A DNA stretch of 64,000 nt from Streptomyces sp. SN-593 (GCF_016756395.1 NZ_AP018365.1:1240001-1304000); one strand, 5' to 3'. Numbered from the stretch's first letter, positions 26,393 through 36,680 are shown. Numbers and translations: made by a program. The notes: generated by a model not told the origin, from the letters alone.

Positions 26393-27970
26393 ATGACCTC
26401 TCCGCAGCGGCACCCGGCCGACCGGACCGCCCCACACCCCGCCGCCCCCGACCAGGCCCCGGACCCGGCCGGGGGCCGGCACCCCGCCGGACGCTTGGCC
26501 GTCGCGGCGCTGCTCGCCGCCGCGTTCGGCGTCAGCCTCGCCCAGACCGTGGTCATCACCGCGCTGCCCGCCCTCCAGGGCGACCTGGACACGTCGTCGA
26601 CCGGCGTCGCGTGGGTGCTGACCTCCTTCATGCTCGCCAGCGCCATCGCCACCCCCATCGCCGGCCGGCTGGGCGACGCCCGCGGCTACCGCCGGGTCCT
26701 GGTGTGGTGCCTGGGCTCCTTCGCGGTGGGCGCGCTCGTGGCCGCGCTCGGCACCCGCGCCGGTTCGCCCGGCGTCCTGGTCACGGGCCGGGCGCTGCAA
26801 GGCGTGGCGGGCGGCGTCTTCCCGCTCGCGGTCGGCATCGTCCGCACGTCGGTGGCCGCCGCGCGCGTGCCGCGCGTCGTGGCGGTGCTCAGCGCGATGT
26901 TCGGCGTCGGCGGCTCGGCCGGGATGATCGTCGCCGGCCCGCTCGTGGACGCGTTCGGCACCCAGGCGCCGTCCTGGACCACGCTCGCCCTGGCGCTCGC
27001 CGCGCTGGCGGGTGTGCGCGTCCTGCCGGCCGGAGCGCCCGCCGCCGTGTCCACCGCCGCGTCCGGCGCCCCGTCGCCGCACGGGCGGCGCACGGCGGGC
27101 GGCGCCGTCGGCGGGTCCGTGGACCTGGGCGGCGCCGGGACGCTGTCGGCGGCACTGGTCTGCCTGCTGCTGGGCATCAGCCAGGGCAACGCGTGGGGGT
27201 GGGGCTCGCCGCGGGTGGCGGGCCTGCTGGCGGGCGCGGCCGTCCTGCTGTGCGCGTTCGGCGCGGTCGAACTGCGCGTCGCCGATCCGCTGGTGGACCT
27301 GCGGCTGCTGCGCCGCCCGGCCTTCGCCGCCGCGAACGTGCTCGCGTTCCTCGTCGGCGGGGCGATGTTCGGTTCGATCACCCTGATCCCGCGCTTCGTC
27401 CAGACCCCGGCGGACAGCGGGTACGGCTTCGGGGCGTCGCCGACCGGCGCCGGGCTGGTGATGGTGCCGGTGGCCGCGCTGATGCTGGCCTTCAGCCCGC
27501 TCGCGGGCCGGATGACCGTACGGTTCGGGGCGCGGGCACCGCTCCAGGCGGGTGCGGGCTGCGCGGTCGTCGCGTTCTGCTGGCTGGCCGCCGCGCACGG
27601 CAGCCGGTGGGACTTCTACCTGACGGGGGCGCTCATCGGCGCGGGGTACGGGCTGGCCTTCGCCGCGCTCGGCAACCTCGTGGTGGACGCGGTCGAGCCG
27701 CGGTCGACGGGCGTGGCGATCGGCGTCAACACCATCGCCCGCACCGTGGGCGGCGCGCTGGGCGCCCAGGTCGCCTCCGCGCTGCTGACCTCGCGCAGCA
27801 GCAGCGGCGACGGCGGGACGGCGGGCGCGGCGCTGCCGTCCGAGTCGGGTTACACGCTCGGCTTCGTCGTCTTCGCGGCGGTGGCCGCACTGGCCCTGGC
27901 CGGCGTACGGGTCATGCCGGCCGCAGGCGCGCCGCGAGCGGGAGCCCCGGCGGGGGCCACGGCACCGTAG
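26393..27970 (+). CDS. MFS transporter, 14-helix DHA2-type exporter
   Basis: A 525-residue major-facilitator protein with about 14 predicted helices. Helix 1 has AQTVVITALPALQGDLDTSS and the loop 2-3 motif GRLGDARGYRRVL, as in drug/proton antiporters of the DHA2 family. A low-complexity loop (residues about 228-245) separates the halves. The ATG follows GAAGGG. Because its promoter overlaps an iron box next to siderophore uptake genes, export of a siderophore or a related compound is a reasonable inference; drug efflux is the alternative. Confidence 0.88.
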   Translation: MTSPQRHPADRTAPHPAAPDQAPDPAGGRHPAGRLAVAALLAAAFGVSLAQTVVITALPALQGDLDTSSTGVAWVLTSFMLASAIATPIAGRLGDARGYRRVLVWCLGSFAVGALVAALGTRAGSPGVLVTGRALQGVAGGVFPLAVGIVRTSVAAARVPRVVAVLSAMFGVGGSAGMIVAGPLVDAFGTQAPSWTTLALALAALAGVRVLPAGAPAAVSTAASGAPSPHGRRTAGGAVGGSVDLGGAGTLSAALVCLLLGISQGNAWGWGSPRVAGLLAGAAVLLCAFGAVELRVADPLVDLRLLRRPAFAAANVLAFLVGGAMFGSITLIPRFVQTPADSGYGFGASPTGAGLVMVPVAALMLAFSPLAGRMTVRFGARAPLQAGAGCAVVAFCWLAAAHGSRWDFYLTGALIGAGYGLAFAALGNLVVDAVEPRSTGVAIGVNTIARTVGGALGAQVASALLTSRSSSGDGGTAGAALPSESGYTLGFVVFAAVAALALAGVRVMPAAGAPRAGAPAGATAP

Positions 27971-28070
27971 GGCTTGTCCGTACGGACGGCGGTGGGCCGC
28001 CCCGGGTTGATCGGAGCGGCCCACCATGGCGCGCGGAACGCCTACGCCGGAGCGTCGGCCCGCGCGCGTC

Positions 28071-28238
28071 TCACCACCGGTACCAGCGGCCCCGGCCCGA
28101 ACCGGACCCCGGCCGCACCAGGAATCCGAGCAGCCAGACCACCAGGACGACCACCGCGACCCACCAGAGGATCTTGACGGCGAACCCGATGCCGAAGAGC
28201 AGCAGCGCCAACAGAAGAACAGCGAGCAACGGTCCCAT
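28071..28238 (-). CDS. Short hydrophobic membrane protein
   Basis: A 55-residue protein with two closely spaced hydrophobic helices (LLAVLLLALLLFGIGFAVKI and WWVAVVVLVVWLLGFLV) and a basic GRGRWYRW tail. Small proteins of this pattern, named only 'hydrophobic protein', are widespread in Streptomyces. AGGAGG lies nine bases before the ATG, which supports translation. It is divergent from the AraC regulator. Function unknown. Confidence 0.8.
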   Translation of the reverse strand: MGPLLAVLLLALLLFGIGFAVKILWWVAVVVLVVWLLGFLVRPGSGSGRGRWYRW

Positions 28239-28341
28239 GGTTATCAGCCTCCTTGACGACCGCTTGCCCCTGTTCGCAGGGCCTACGCAGGGCCGCACCG
28301 GCGGGTTCGGCCGTGGCCGCCATGCGCTATGTTCGGTGACC

Positions 28342-29112
28342 ATGTCGCCGAACAGCCAGCCCGCCCCGCGCTCCGCGGCCCCGCCCGCCGAGGCGCTGCG
28401 GGTGATCAACTTCGACCTGGCCCGCGGCCAGCGGTTCGGCGAGCACGAGCACAGCACCCACCAGCTCGTCTGGTCGCCGGCGAGCGTGCTGACCGTGGAC
28501 ATCGGGGACCACTCGTGGGTGCTGCCGCCGACGCTGGCACTGTGGATACCGGCCGGGGTGCCGCACACCACGGGGGCGACCCGGCAGGCGCAGATGCGCA
28601 GCGTCTACCTGCTGCCGGACCGCTGCCCGGTGCGCTGGACCCAGCCGACGGTGGTCGGGGTGCCGCCGCTGCTGCGCGAGCTGATCACGCACCTGGGCGA
28701 CCCGGACGTCGGAGCGCAGCCGCGGGCCCGGGCCGAGGCGGTCCTCTTCGACCTGGTGCGGCCGGTGGCGGTGACCACGATCGAGCTGCCGATGCCGGTG
28801 GACGCGCGGGCCCGCAAGGTCGCCGAGGCGCTGCTGGCCCGCCCGTCGGACCACCGCGCGCTGGAGGAGTGGGGGCGGGAGGTGGGCGCCAGCGCCCGTA
28901 CCCTGGCCCGGCTGTTCAGCGCCGAGACCGGGATGTCCTTCGGCCGCTGGCGCACCCGGGCGCGGCTGCGGGCCGGGCTGGAGCACATGGCGGCCAACCG
29001 CCCGCTGGCGGCGGTCGCCCACCATGTCGGCTACACCACCCCGAGTTCGTTCATCGCGGCCTTCCGCCAGGAGACCGGCCGTACCCCGGGCGCCTACTTC
29101 ACAGCGCGGTGA
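28342..29112 (+). CDS. AraC-family transcriptional regulator
   Basis: A 256-residue regulator: an N-terminal cupin-type sensor (GEHEHSTHQLVWSPASVLTV, PPTLALWIPAGVPH) and a C-terminal double helix-turn-helix (WGREVGASARTLARLFSAET and AAVAHHVGYTTPSSFIAAFR). A -10-like TATGTT ends eight bases before the ATG with no Shine-Dalgarno, so the transcript may be leaderless. The gene is convergent with, and overlaps by 14 bp, a siderophore-binding protein gene, and lies 3' of the iron-controlled exporter. A role in siderophore sensing is plausible, not shown. Confidence 0.9.
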   Translation: MSPNSQPAPRSAAPPAEALRVINFDLARGQRFGEHEHSTHQLVWSPASVLTVDIGDHSWVLPPTLALWIPAGVPHTTGATRQAQMRSVYLLPDRCPVRWTQPTVVGVPPLLRELITHLGDPDVGAQPRARAEAVLFDLVRPVAVTTIELPMPVDARARKVAEALLARPSDHRALEEWGREVGASARTLARLFSAETGMSFGRWRTRARLRAGLEHMAANRPLAAVAHHVGYTTPSSFIAAFRQETGRTPGAYFTAR

Positions 29113-30154
29113 GCGCCTTCTCGAAGTCGCCGAGCGCCGCGATCGCGTCCTCGTACCCGCCGGGCAGGAAGTAGATGCTGCCGTAGAGGTGGTCGGCCTT
29201 GGTGGCGGCGAGCTGCTGGAAGGACTTCTGGGCGAAGAGCTTGGGGCCGAGGTTGGCGGGCTTCCCGTCGTTGGTCGTGTAGTAGAAGATCGCGTCGGCG
29301 TCCGCGAGCTTGCCCGTCACCAGCTCGTAGGAGACGGACTGCTGGACCGCGAGCCGGGCGCTGCCGGTGGCGAAGACCGCGCCGGCGTCCGCGAGGATGC
29401 CGCCGATCGGCGAACCGTGGCCGTACAGCCACCAGTTGCCCGCGTCGAAGCCGCCCTGGAGCAGGTCCCAGCGGGTGCGGGCGAGCACGGCGGCGTGCGC
29501 CTTCCTGATGGCCGCGGCGCGGTCGGCGTAGCGCTTCTTGAGCCCGGCCAGCGCGTCCGGGACGCCGAGGACGGCCGCGGTCTGGTCGGACATGTCGCGC
29601 CAGGGCGCCTTCGACTTGCTGAACGGCAGCAGGACGGTGGGGGCGAGCGCGGTGAACTGGTCGTAGGGGACGGTGGTCTGGGCGTCGATGCCGATGATCA
29701 GGTCGGGCTTGAGTTCGGCGACCTTCTCCACCTGGATCGCGCCGCCGACGCCGTCGGAGACCTTGGGGATCGCCTTCCAGCGGGCGAGGTCGCGCTGCGG
29801 GACGTACTCCTCGCCCGCGTCGAACACGCCGGCCGGGGTGAGCCCGAGGTCGAACATCGCGGACATCGGGAAGTCGTTGATGGCCACCACGCGCTTGGGC
29901 GAGGCCGGCACCTTCACCGGGCCCTTGGCGGTGTCCACGGTGCGGGTGCCCGAACTCTTGGCGGACTTCGCGCCGGACCCCGAGCCGGAACCGGACGTGG
30001 AGCCGGAGCCGCAGGCGGCCAGCCCGAAGAGCGCGGCCCCGGCGGCGCCCGCGGTGAGCAGCCCGCGCCGGGTCGGCCGGCCGGAGGGGCGCCCGGATCC
30101 GGGCGCCGGAGCTGCGGCGGGGGGCTCGGCGAGCGGGCGGGACGGCAGGGACAT
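29099..30154 (-). CDS. Iron-siderophore ABC transporter substrate-binding lipoprotein
   Basis: A 351-residue type III (helical-backbone) binding protein of the FhuD/FepB class. It has a twin-arginine signal (TRRGLLTAGAAG) and a lipobox LAAC (Cys about 48), a serine/glycine linker, then the family pattern KRVVAINDFPMSAMFDLGLTP and PDLIIGIDAQT. It captures ferric-siderophore and delivers it to the FecCD permeases encoded divergently. Its upstream region shares the intergenic stretch with the permease operon and carries TTAGG/CCTAA-type sites. Confidence 0.9.
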   Translation of the reverse strand: MSLPSRPLAEPPAAAPAPGSGRPSGRPTRRGLLTAGAAGAALFGLAACGSGSTSGSGSGSGAKSAKSSGTRTVDTAKGPVKVPASPKRVVAINDFPMSAMFDLGLTPAGVFDAGEEYVPQRDLARWKAIPKVSDGVGGAIQVEKVAELKPDLIIGIDAQTTVPYDQFTALAPTVLLPFSKSKAPWRDMSDQTAAVLGVPDALAGLKKRYADRAAAIRKAHAAVLARTRWDLLQGGFDAGNWWLYGHGSPIGGILADAGAVFATGSARLAVQQSVSYELVTGKLADADAIFYYTTNDGKPANLGPKLFAQKSFQQLAATKADHLYGSIYFLPGGYEDAIAALGDFEKALTAL

Positions 30155-30207
30155 CGGGACCTCCGGTACGGCGACGGGCCAGGCCGACGAGCGGACCGAG
30201 CCGGGAC

Positions 30208-30236
30208 TTAGGGTGACCTAACTTTGGCCACCCTAA
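30208..30236. promoter_or_regulatory. Iron-box-like inverted repeats upstream of the binding protein
   Basis: TTAGGGTG (30208-30215) and CACCCTAA (30229-30236) form an inverted repeat with 13 bases between; inside it TTAGG-GTGA-CCTAA is a second nested repeat. Both use the TTAGG half-site of DmdR/IdeR boxes, though spacing differs from the canonical site. Confidence 0.55.
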
Positions 30237-30527
30237 GTGGCCTCCGCGCCGACGAGATCTCGACCAGGACGCGAAATGTCGCCAGAAGGACACCTCCGCC
30301 GCAGGCCGACGCCACCGCGGGGCCGACCCGGATTCCGGCAACACCCCCGCGCCGCAAGACCTTTCACCCCCGATGGAGGCCGGTCCACACCCGCCCGCCC
30401 CGGCCACCCCACCTCCGGTTCCCGCGCCGACGTGTCCGTTCGGCGACACATTATGGCCGCCTGTCGCGGGAAGGACGCCGCCTCCCGCGGCACCGGGCGA
30501 GGGGAGGGTGCGGACGGCCGCGAAATT

Positions 30528-30546
30528 GTAGGTTAGCCTCCCCTTA
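30528..30546 (+). promoter_or_regulatory. Iron box before the FecCD-FecE operon
   Basis: The 19-bp GTAGGTTAGCCTCCCCTTA matches the DmdR/IdeR consensus at about 14-15 positions and lies 35 bp before the first permease start. Between this site and 30237 the intergenic stretch holds no gene I can support. Confidence 0.65.
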
Positions 30547-30581
30547 CTTCCCAGCGAGGGAATTCCGCCGAGGAGAGCTTC

Positions 30582-31700
30582 ATGAACGTCTCGCGCGCCC
30601 GTGTCGGGCCCGCCCCGGCCGCCGGGTCCGACGGGTCCGCAGGCCCCGGCCGGCGCGCTCCCGCCGCGGCCCGGGCCGCGGCCCCGGCCCCGGGGCGGCA
30701 CCGCGCCGCCACCTTGTCCGCAGGGCTGCTGGTCGCCGCCGCCGTCCTCCTCCTCGCGGTCCTGGCCAGCCTCGCCATCGGCGCCAAGTCGGTTCCGGCG
30801 GGCACCGTCTGGGACACCGTGTTCCACCACGACCCGAACAACCCCGACCAGATCATCGTCACCTCGCTGCGGCTGCCGCGCACCGTGATCGGGCTGCTCG
30901 CCGGGGCCGCGCTGGGCCTGTCCGGCACCCTCATGCAGGGCCTGACCCGCAACCCGCTCGCCGACCCCGGGCTGCTCGGCGTCAACGCGGGCGCCTCGCT
31001 CGCCGTGGTCGCCGCGATCAGCGTCTTCGGCGTCACCTCCTTCACCGGCTACGTGTGGTTCGGCTTCGTCGGCGCCGCGGCCGCCGCGCTGCTCGTCTAC
31101 GCCGTGGGGTCGCTCGGCCGCGAGGGCGCCACCCCGGTCAAACTCGCCCTCGCCGGGGCCGCGGTCAGCGCGGGGCTGTCCTCGCTGACCACCGCGGTGC
31201 TGCTCACCGACACCGCGACCTTCGACCAGTTCCGGTTCTGGGAGGTCGGCTCGCTGGCCGGGCGCGGGCTGTCCACCGCCGCCCAGGCCGGGCCCTTCAT
31301 GCTCGTCGGCGCGGTGTGCGCGCTCGGCTCCGGACGGCTGCTCAACACCCTCGGCCTGGGCGACGACACCGCGCGCGGCCTGGGCCAGAACGTGGCGGCG
31401 GCACGGCTGTTCTGCGCGCTGTCGGTGGTGCTGCTGTGCGGGTCGGCCACCGCGCTGGCCGGCCCGATCGCCTTCGTCGGCCTCACCGTTCCGCACACCG
31501 TGCGCTTCTTCACCGGGCCCGACCACCGCTGGATCCTGCCGTACTCCCTGCTGATCGCGCCCGCGCTGCTGCTCGTCTCCGACGTGGTGGGCCGGGTCGT
31601 CGCCCGCCCGGGCGAGGTGCAGGTCGGCATCGTGACGGCCGTGATCGGGGCGCCGGTCCTCGTCGTCCTGGTACGCCGCAGCCGATTGGCGGGACTGTAG
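30582..31700 (+). CDS. FecCD-family iron-siderophore permease, first subunit
   Basis: A 372-residue inner-membrane permease with about nine to ten hydrophobic segments after a disordered Ala/Pro/Arg tail (residues 1-40). Family landmarks: RLPRTVIGLLAGAALGLSGT (about 102-121), QGLTRNPLADPGLLGVNAGA and GPIAFVGLTVPHTVR. It forms a heterodimer with the next gene product. The stop codon directly abuts the next ATG, so they are translationally coupled. An iron box lies upstream. Confidence 0.93.
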   Translation: MNVSRARVGPAPAAGSDGSAGPGRRAPAAARAAAPAPGRHRAATLSAGLLVAAAVLLLAVLASLAIGAKSVPAGTVWDTVFHHDPNNPDQIIVTSLRLPRTVIGLLAGAALGLSGTLMQGLTRNPLADPGLLGVNAGASLAVVAAISVFGVTSFTGYVWFGFVGAAAAALLVYAVGSLGREGATPVKLALAGAAVSAGLSSLTTAVLLTDTATFDQFRFWEVGSLAGRGLSTAAQAGPFMLVGAVCALGSGRLLNTLGLGDDTARGLGQNVAAARLFCALSVVLLCGSATALAGPIAFVGLTVPHTVRFFTGPDHRWILPYSLLIAPALLLVSDVVGRVVARPGEVQVGIVTAVIGAPVLVVLVRRSRLAGL

Positions 31701-32843
31701 ATGGCCGCGAACACCTCCGGCGGCAGCCGGACCGGTCCGCCCGCGCGGGCCCTCGGCGCGGGCGCGGGCAAGCCGTCCGGCGGCGGCGCGGCGCGGGGGC
31801 GGGGTGCCTCCGCCGAGGCGCTGCGCACCGTACGGGCCGCGCGCCGTCGACCGCGGGCGCGGGCGACCGCGGTCACGGCGGTCATGGCGGTCGTGGTCTT
31901 CGCGCTGTTCTGCGCGTCGCTGTCGGTGGGCAGCTTCCGCATCCCCCTCCTGGACGTGCTGCGCACGCTGGGGGGCGGCGGCGACGCGGGGACGCGCTTC
32001 ATCGTGGTGCAGGTGCGCATGCCGCGCGCGGTGACCGGGGTGGCGGCGGGCGCGGCGTTCGGGCTGTCCGGGGCGATCTTCCAGTCGCTGATCCGCAACC
32101 CGCTGGCGAGCCCGGACGTCATCGGGATCACGGCGGGCGCGAGCGCGGCGGCCGTCGTCTCCATCGTGGTGTTCTCGCTGGCGGGCACCGCGGTCTCGCT
32201 GACCGCCGTGGCCGGCGCGCTGCTGACCGCGCTGCTGATCTACCTGCTGGCGTGGCGCAGGGGCGTGACCGGCTACCGGCTGGTGCTGGTGGGGATCGGG
32301 GTCGCGGCGGCGCTGTCCAGCGTGGTGTCCTTCCTGCTCACCCGCGCGGACGTCTACACCGCGCAGCAGGCGCTGCTGTGGCTGACCGGCAGCCTCAACG
32401 GGGCGGACTGGCCGCGGGCGCGCGAGGTGCTGTACCCGCTGGTGGTGCTGCTGCCGGCCGCGTACCTCGCCGCCCGTACGCTGCCCGCGCTCGGGCTCGG
32501 TGACGACAGCGCGCGGGGCCTGGGCGTACGCGTCGAGCGCGGCCGGCTCGCGCTGATCCTGGCCGGGGTGTGCCTGGCCGCCGTCGCCACGTCGGCCGCC
32601 GGGCCGGTCGCGTTCGTGGCGTTCCTGTCCGGGCCGGTCGCCCGCCGGCTGCTGCACGGGCGCGGCCCGGCCCTGGTGCTGTCCTCGCTGACCGGTGCCG
32701 CCCTCATGCTCGGCTGCGACTTCGCCGGGCAACACCTGCTGGGCCCGACCGAGTTCCCGGTCGGCGTGATCACCGGGGTGCTGGGCGCGCCCGGCCTGCT
32801 GTGGCTGCTCGCCCGTGCCAACCGCGTCGGCCAGGGAGGCTGA
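31701..32843 (+). CDS. FecCD-family iron-siderophore permease, second subunit
   Basis: A 380-residue permease paralogous to its neighbour: RMPRAVTGVAAGAAFGLSGA, QSLIRNPLASPDVIGITAGA and GPVAFVAFLSGPVARRLL, with about nine membrane segments. The start follows the previous stop without a gap, so it relies on coupled translation. Together with the first subunit and the ATPase it forms the ferric-siderophore channel. Confidence 0.93.
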   Translation: MAANTSGGSRTGPPARALGAGAGKPSGGGAARGRGASAEALRTVRAARRRPRARATAVTAVMAVVVFALFCASLSVGSFRIPLLDVLRTLGGGGDAGTRFIVVQVRMPRAVTGVAAGAAFGLSGAIFQSLIRNPLASPDVIGITAGASAAAVVSIVVFSLAGTAVSLTAVAGALLTALLIYLLAWRRGVTGYRLVLVGIGVAAALSSVVSFLLTRADVYTAQQALLWLTGSLNGADWPRAREVLYPLVVLLPAAYLAARTLPALGLGDDSARGLGVRVERGRLALILAGVCLAAVATSAAGPVAFVAFLSGPVARRLLHGRGPALVLSSLTGAALMLGCDFAGQHLLGPTEFPVGVITGVLGAPGLLWLLARANRVGQGG

Positions 32844-32847
32844 ACTC

Positions 32848-33750
32848 TTGAGCAACACCGATACGGACGCGGGTACCGCGGGCGCCGCGGGTTCCATCGG
32901 CCCCAAAATCAAGCCGGACCCGAAGACGCCCACGGGACCGGCCCCCGCCGGGCCGCCCAGTTCCCTCGCCGCCCGCGGGCTGCACCTGGGGTACGAGCAG
33001 CGGACCGTCGTCCGCGGCGTGAGCGTCGAGATCCCCACCGGCCAGGTGACGATGATCGTCGGGCCGAACGCCTGCGGGAAGTCCACGCTGCTGCGCGGTC
33101 TCGCGCGGCTGCTGGCCCCCAGCGCGGGCGAGGTGCTGCTCGACGGCCACAGCATCCACGCGCTGCCGACCCGCCAGGTGGCCGAGCGGCTCGGCATCCT
33201 CCCGCAGACCCCGGTCGCCCCCGACGGTATCCGGGTCGTGGACCTCGTGGGGCGCGGCCGCTACCCGCACCAGGGCTGGTTCCGGCGCTGGACGGCCGAG
33301 GACGACGAGGCGGTCGCGGAGGCGCTGGCCGCGACCGACACGCTCGACCTCGCGGACCGCTCCGTGGACGAACTGTCCGGGGGGCAGCGCCAGCGGGTGT
33401 GGATCGCGGTGGCGCTCGCGCAGCGCACCGGCGTCCTCCTGCTCGACGAGCCGACCACGTATCTCGACCTGCCGCACCAGGTCGAGGTGCTGGACCTCGT
33501 CACCGACCTCAACCGCGAGCGCGGGGCGACCGTCGTCACGGTCCTGCACGACCTCAACCTCGCCTGCCGGTACGGCGACCACCTCGTCGCCATGAAGGAC
33601 GGCGTGGTCTGCGCGGAGGGGGCGCCGCGGGACGTGGTCACCGCGGAGACGGTCCGGGAGATCTTCGGCATCGACTGCCGGATCGTCTCCGACGAGGTGT
33701 CGGGCACGCCGCTCGTCCTCCCCATCGGCCGCCACCACTGCAATCCCTGA
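32848..33750 (+). CDS. Iron-siderophore ABC transporter ATP-binding protein, FecE/FepC-like
   Basis: A 300-residue ATPase with Walker A VGPNACGKST (about 71-80), signature LSGGQRQR and Walker B VLLLDEPT. The start is taken as the TTG at 32848 because AGGGAGG lies about 10 bases upstream and it begins just four bases after the permease stop; a GTG at 32815 would overlap the permease gene. The first 35 residues are a low-complexity Gly/Pro/Thr tail. It completes a FecC-FecD-FecE operon. Confidence 0.92.
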   Translation: MSNTDTDAGTAGAAGSIGPKIKPDPKTPTGPAPAGPPSSLAARGLHLGYEQRTVVRGVSVEIPTGQVTMIVGPNACGKSTLLRGLARLLAPSAGEVLLDGHSIHALPTRQVAERLGILPQTPVAPDGIRVVDLVGRGRYPHQGWFRRWTAEDDEAVAEALAATDTLDLADRSVDELSGGQRQRVWIAVALAQRTGVLLLDEPTTYLDLPHQVEVLDLVTDLNRERGATVVTVLHDLNLACRYGDHLVAMKDGVVCAEGAPRDVVTAETVREIFGIDCRIVSDEVSGTPLVLPIGRHHCNP

Positions 33751-34224
33751 CCCCGCCCTGCCCGGGAGCCCACGGCGTGCCGTGCCCCCGGGCCGCGTCC
33801 GCCCGCCCGCGTCCGCCCGGTCCACGTCCGCCCGCCCGCGTCCACCCGGTCCACGTCCGCCCGCCCGCGTCCACCCGGCCCGTCCCGCCGCACCGGCGGC
33901 GCGCGCCGGAGCGGTCCGTACGCCGAACGGGGCCGGGACTGCGACCAGTTGCCGTCCCTCCGTCGCCCCGGCGCGCATGAGCACCGCGGCCGGACGGCCG
34001 CGCCCAGGAACCCCGGACCCCCACGGCTGCGGCCCGAGGAGGGCCGGGGACGTGTGCGCTCCGGCCCACCGAGGGGCGGAACCCCGCGGATGACAGGCGC
34101 CCGGGGGCGGGAAACGGACCGAACTCCCGGAGGGCATCGCCCGGATGGCCGTACGGCACCCCCCGGCGAAGGGGGTACCCCTCAGACGTACGAGCCAAGC
34201 GCAAGCGCCCCGCAAAGGACCCCC
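33751..34224. other. Gene-free stretch with three 29-bp tandem repeats
   Basis: About 470 bp with no supportable gene. Three 29-bp units (core CGTCCGCCCGCCCGCGTCC) stand at 33796, 33825 and 33854. The unit is not a multiple of three, so it is non-coding. The array lies directly after the FecE stop and could influence transcription termination. The last 30 bases carry the ribosome site of the phosphoketolase gene. Confidence 0.7.
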
Positions 34225-36606
34225 ATGCCAAGCGGCCTGACCGACGAGGAACTGTCCGCGCTGGACGCCCACTGGCGTGCCGCGAACTATCTGGCCGTGG
34301 GCCAGATCTACCTGCTCGACGCCAACCCCCTCCTCACCGAACCCCTGCGCCCGGAGCACGTCAAGCCGCGGCTGCTGGGCCACTGGGGCACCTCCCCGGG
34401 CCTGAACCTGGTCCACACCCACCTCAACCGCGTGGTCAAGGCCCGCGACCTGGACGCGATCTGCGTGTGGGGCCCGGGCCACGGCGGTCCCGCCGTCCTG
34501 GCGAACTCCTGGCTGGAGGGCAGCTACACCCACACCTACCCGGACATCACCCGGGACCGTGACGGCATGGGCCGGCTCTTCCGCCAGTTCTCCTTCCCCG
34601 GCGGGGTGCCCAGCCACGTCGCCCCGGAGACCCCGGGCTCGATCCACGAGGGCGGCGAGCTGGGCTACGCCCTCTCGCACGCCTACGGCGCCGCCTTCGA
34701 CAACCCCGACCTGCTGGTGACCTGCGTGATCGGCGACGGCGAGGCCGAGACCGGCCCGCTGGCCACCTCCTGGCACTCCGACAAGTTCCTCGACCCGGCG
34801 CACGACGGCGCCGTCCTGCCGGTGCTGCACCTGAACGGCTACAAGATCGCCAACCCCACCGTGCTGGCCCGCCTCCCCGAGGACGAGCTGGACGCGCTGC
34901 TGCACGGCTACGGCCACGACCCGATCCACGTCACCGGCGACGAACCCGCCGCGGTGCACCGCGCGATGGCCGCGGCGATGGACACCGCGCTGGACCGGAT
35001 CGCCGCGATCCAGCGGGCCGCCCGCGGCGGCGGGGCCCCGGCGGCGGACGGCGCGGACCGGCCGCGCTGGCCGATGATCGTCCTGCGCACCCCGAAGGGC
35101 TGGACGGGGCCCGCCGAGGTCGACGGCCTGCCGGTCGAGGGCACCTGGCGCGCCCACCAGGTCCCCCTGTCCGAGGTCCGCACCAACCCCGACCACCTGC
35201 GCCAGTTGGAGGAGTGGCTGCTGTCCTACCGGCCCGCCGAGCTCTTCGACGACGCCGGCCGCCCCCGCGAGCAGGTGCTCGCCTGCGTGCCGTCCGGCGA
35301 GCGCCGGCTCGGCGCGAACCCGCACACCAACGGCGGCCTGCTGCTGCGCGACCTGCCTGTGCCGGACCTGGACGGCTTCGCGGTGCCGGTGGAGCGCCCC
35401 GGCACCGGACTGCACGAACCCACCCGGGTGCTGGGCCGGCTGCTGGAGGAGGTGATGGCCCGCACCGCGGAGCGCCGCGACTTCCGGATCGTCGGCCCCG
35501 ACGAGACCGCGTCCAACCGGCTCGACGCGGTCTACGCCGCCTCGGGGAAGAGCTGGCAGGAACGGCTGGTGGACACCGACGAACACCTGGACCGGCACGG
35601 CCGGGTGATGGAGATCCTCTCCGAACACACCTGCCAGGGATGGCTGGAGGGATACCTGCTGACCGGCCGGCACGGCCTGTTCTCCTGCTACGAGGCGTTC
35701 GTCCACATCGTCGACTCGATGGTGAACCAGCACATCAAGTGGCTGCGCACCACCCGCCGGCTGCCCTGGCGGCGTCCGATCGCGTCCCTCAACTACCTGC
35801 TCACGTCGCACGTCTGGCGCCAGGACCACAACGGCTTCTCGCACCAGGACCCCGGCTTCATCGACCACATCCTCAACAAGTCCCCCGAGGTGGTCCGCGT
35901 CTACCTCCCGCCGGACGCCAACACCCTGCTGTCGGTCGCCGAACACGCCCTGGCCTCACGGGACTACGTGAACGTCATCGTCGCCGGCAAGCAACCCTGC
36001 TTCGACTGGCTGCCGATGGACGCCGCCCGCGCCCACTGCGCCCGCGGCGCGGGCATCTGGGAGTGGGCGGGCACCGAGGACGGCGGCCGCGAACCGGACG
36101 TCGTGCTGGCCTGCGCCGGCGACGTGCCCACCCAGGAGGTGCTGGCCGCCGCCCAGTTGCTCAGGCACCACCTGCCGGAACTGGCCGTGCGGGTGGTCAA
36201 CGTCGTGGACCTCGCCCGGCTGCTGCCGGAGAAGGAGCACCCGCACGGCATGTCCGACGCGCAGTACGACGCCCTGTTCACCGCGGACCGGCCGGTCATC
36301 TTCGCCTACCACGGCTACCCGTGGCTGATCCACCGGCTCGCCTACCGCCGTACCGGCCACCGCGACCTGCACGTCCGCGGCTACAAGGAGATCGGCACCA
36401 CCACCACGCCGTTCGACATGGTGGTCGGCAACGACCTGGACCGCTACCGCCTGGTCATGGACGTCATCGACCGGGTGCCGGGGCTCGCCGTCCGCGCCGC
36501 CCCCGTACGGCAGTTGATGGAGGACACCCGGCTGCGGCACCGGGGCTGGATCCGCGCCCACGGCACCGACCTGCCGGAGGTGGCCGACTGGCGCTGGGAC
36601 GGCTGA
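34225..36606 (+). CDS. xfp: Phosphoketolase (xylulose-5-phosphate/fructose-6-phosphate)
   Basis: A 793-residue thiamine-diphosphate enzyme, the normal length for this family. It cleaves xylulose 5-phosphate (and often fructose 6-phosphate) with phosphate to acetyl phosphate plus glyceraldehyde 3-phosphate or erythrose 4-phosphate. Typical motifs are [53 protein letters not shown] (cofactor region) and [18 protein letters not shown] lies before the ATG. It is monocistronic, placed between iron-uptake genes without an obvious functional link. No acetate kinase gene is adjacent. Confidence 0.95.
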   Translation: MPSGLTDEELSALDAHWRAANYLAVGQIYLLDANPLLTEPLRPEHVKPRLLGHWGTSPGLNLVHTHLNRVVKARDLDAICVWGPGHGGPAVLANSWLEGSYTHTYPDITRDRDGMGRLFRQFSFPGGVPSHVAPETPGSIHEGGELGYALSHAYGAAFDNPDLLVTCVIGDGEAETGPLATSWHSDKFLDPAHDGAVLPVLHLNGYKIANPTVLARLPEDELDALLHGYGHDPIHVTGDEPAAVHRAMAAAMDTALDRIAAIQRAARGGGAPAADGADRPRWPMIVLRTPKGWTGPAEVDGLPVEGTWRAHQVPLSEVRTNPDHLRQLEEWLLSYRPAELFDDAGRPREQVLACVPSGERRLGANPHTNGGLLLRDLPVPDLDGFAVPVERPGTGLHEPTRVLGRLLEEVMARTAERRDFRIVGPDETASNRLDAVYAASGKSWQERLVDTDEHLDRHGRVMEILSEHTCQGWLEGYLLTGRHGLFSCYEAFVHIVDSMVNQHIKWLRTTRRLPWRRPIASLNYLLTSHVWRQDHNGFSHQDPGFIDHILNKSPEVVRVYLPPDANTLLSVAEHALASRDYVNVIVAGKQPCFDWLPMDAARAHCARGAGIWEWAGTEDGGREPDVVLACAGDVPTQEVLAAAQLLRHHLPELAVRVVNVVDLARLLPEKEHPHGMSDAQYDALFTADRPVIFAYHGYPWLIHRLAYRRTGHRDLHVRGYKEIGTTTTPFDMVVGNDLDRYRLVMDVIDRVPGLAVRAAPVRQLMEDTRLRHRGWIRAHGTDLPEVADWRWDG

Positions 36607-36610
36607 GGCG

Positions 36611-36638
36611 CCGGGGCCGGCCCCGGTCCGGACGGACC
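36611..36638. terminator. Hairpin terminator after phosphoketolase
   Basis: Perfect palindrome CCGGGGCCGGCCCCGG (36611-36626) followed by the hairpin GGTCCG-GA-CGGACC (36625-36638). It sits between the convergent phosphoketolase and binding-protein-like genes. Confidence 0.6.
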
Positions 36639-36680
36639 GACGCGGGCCCCGCCGCCGGCTGCCGGCCCCCTGCCGCCGGC

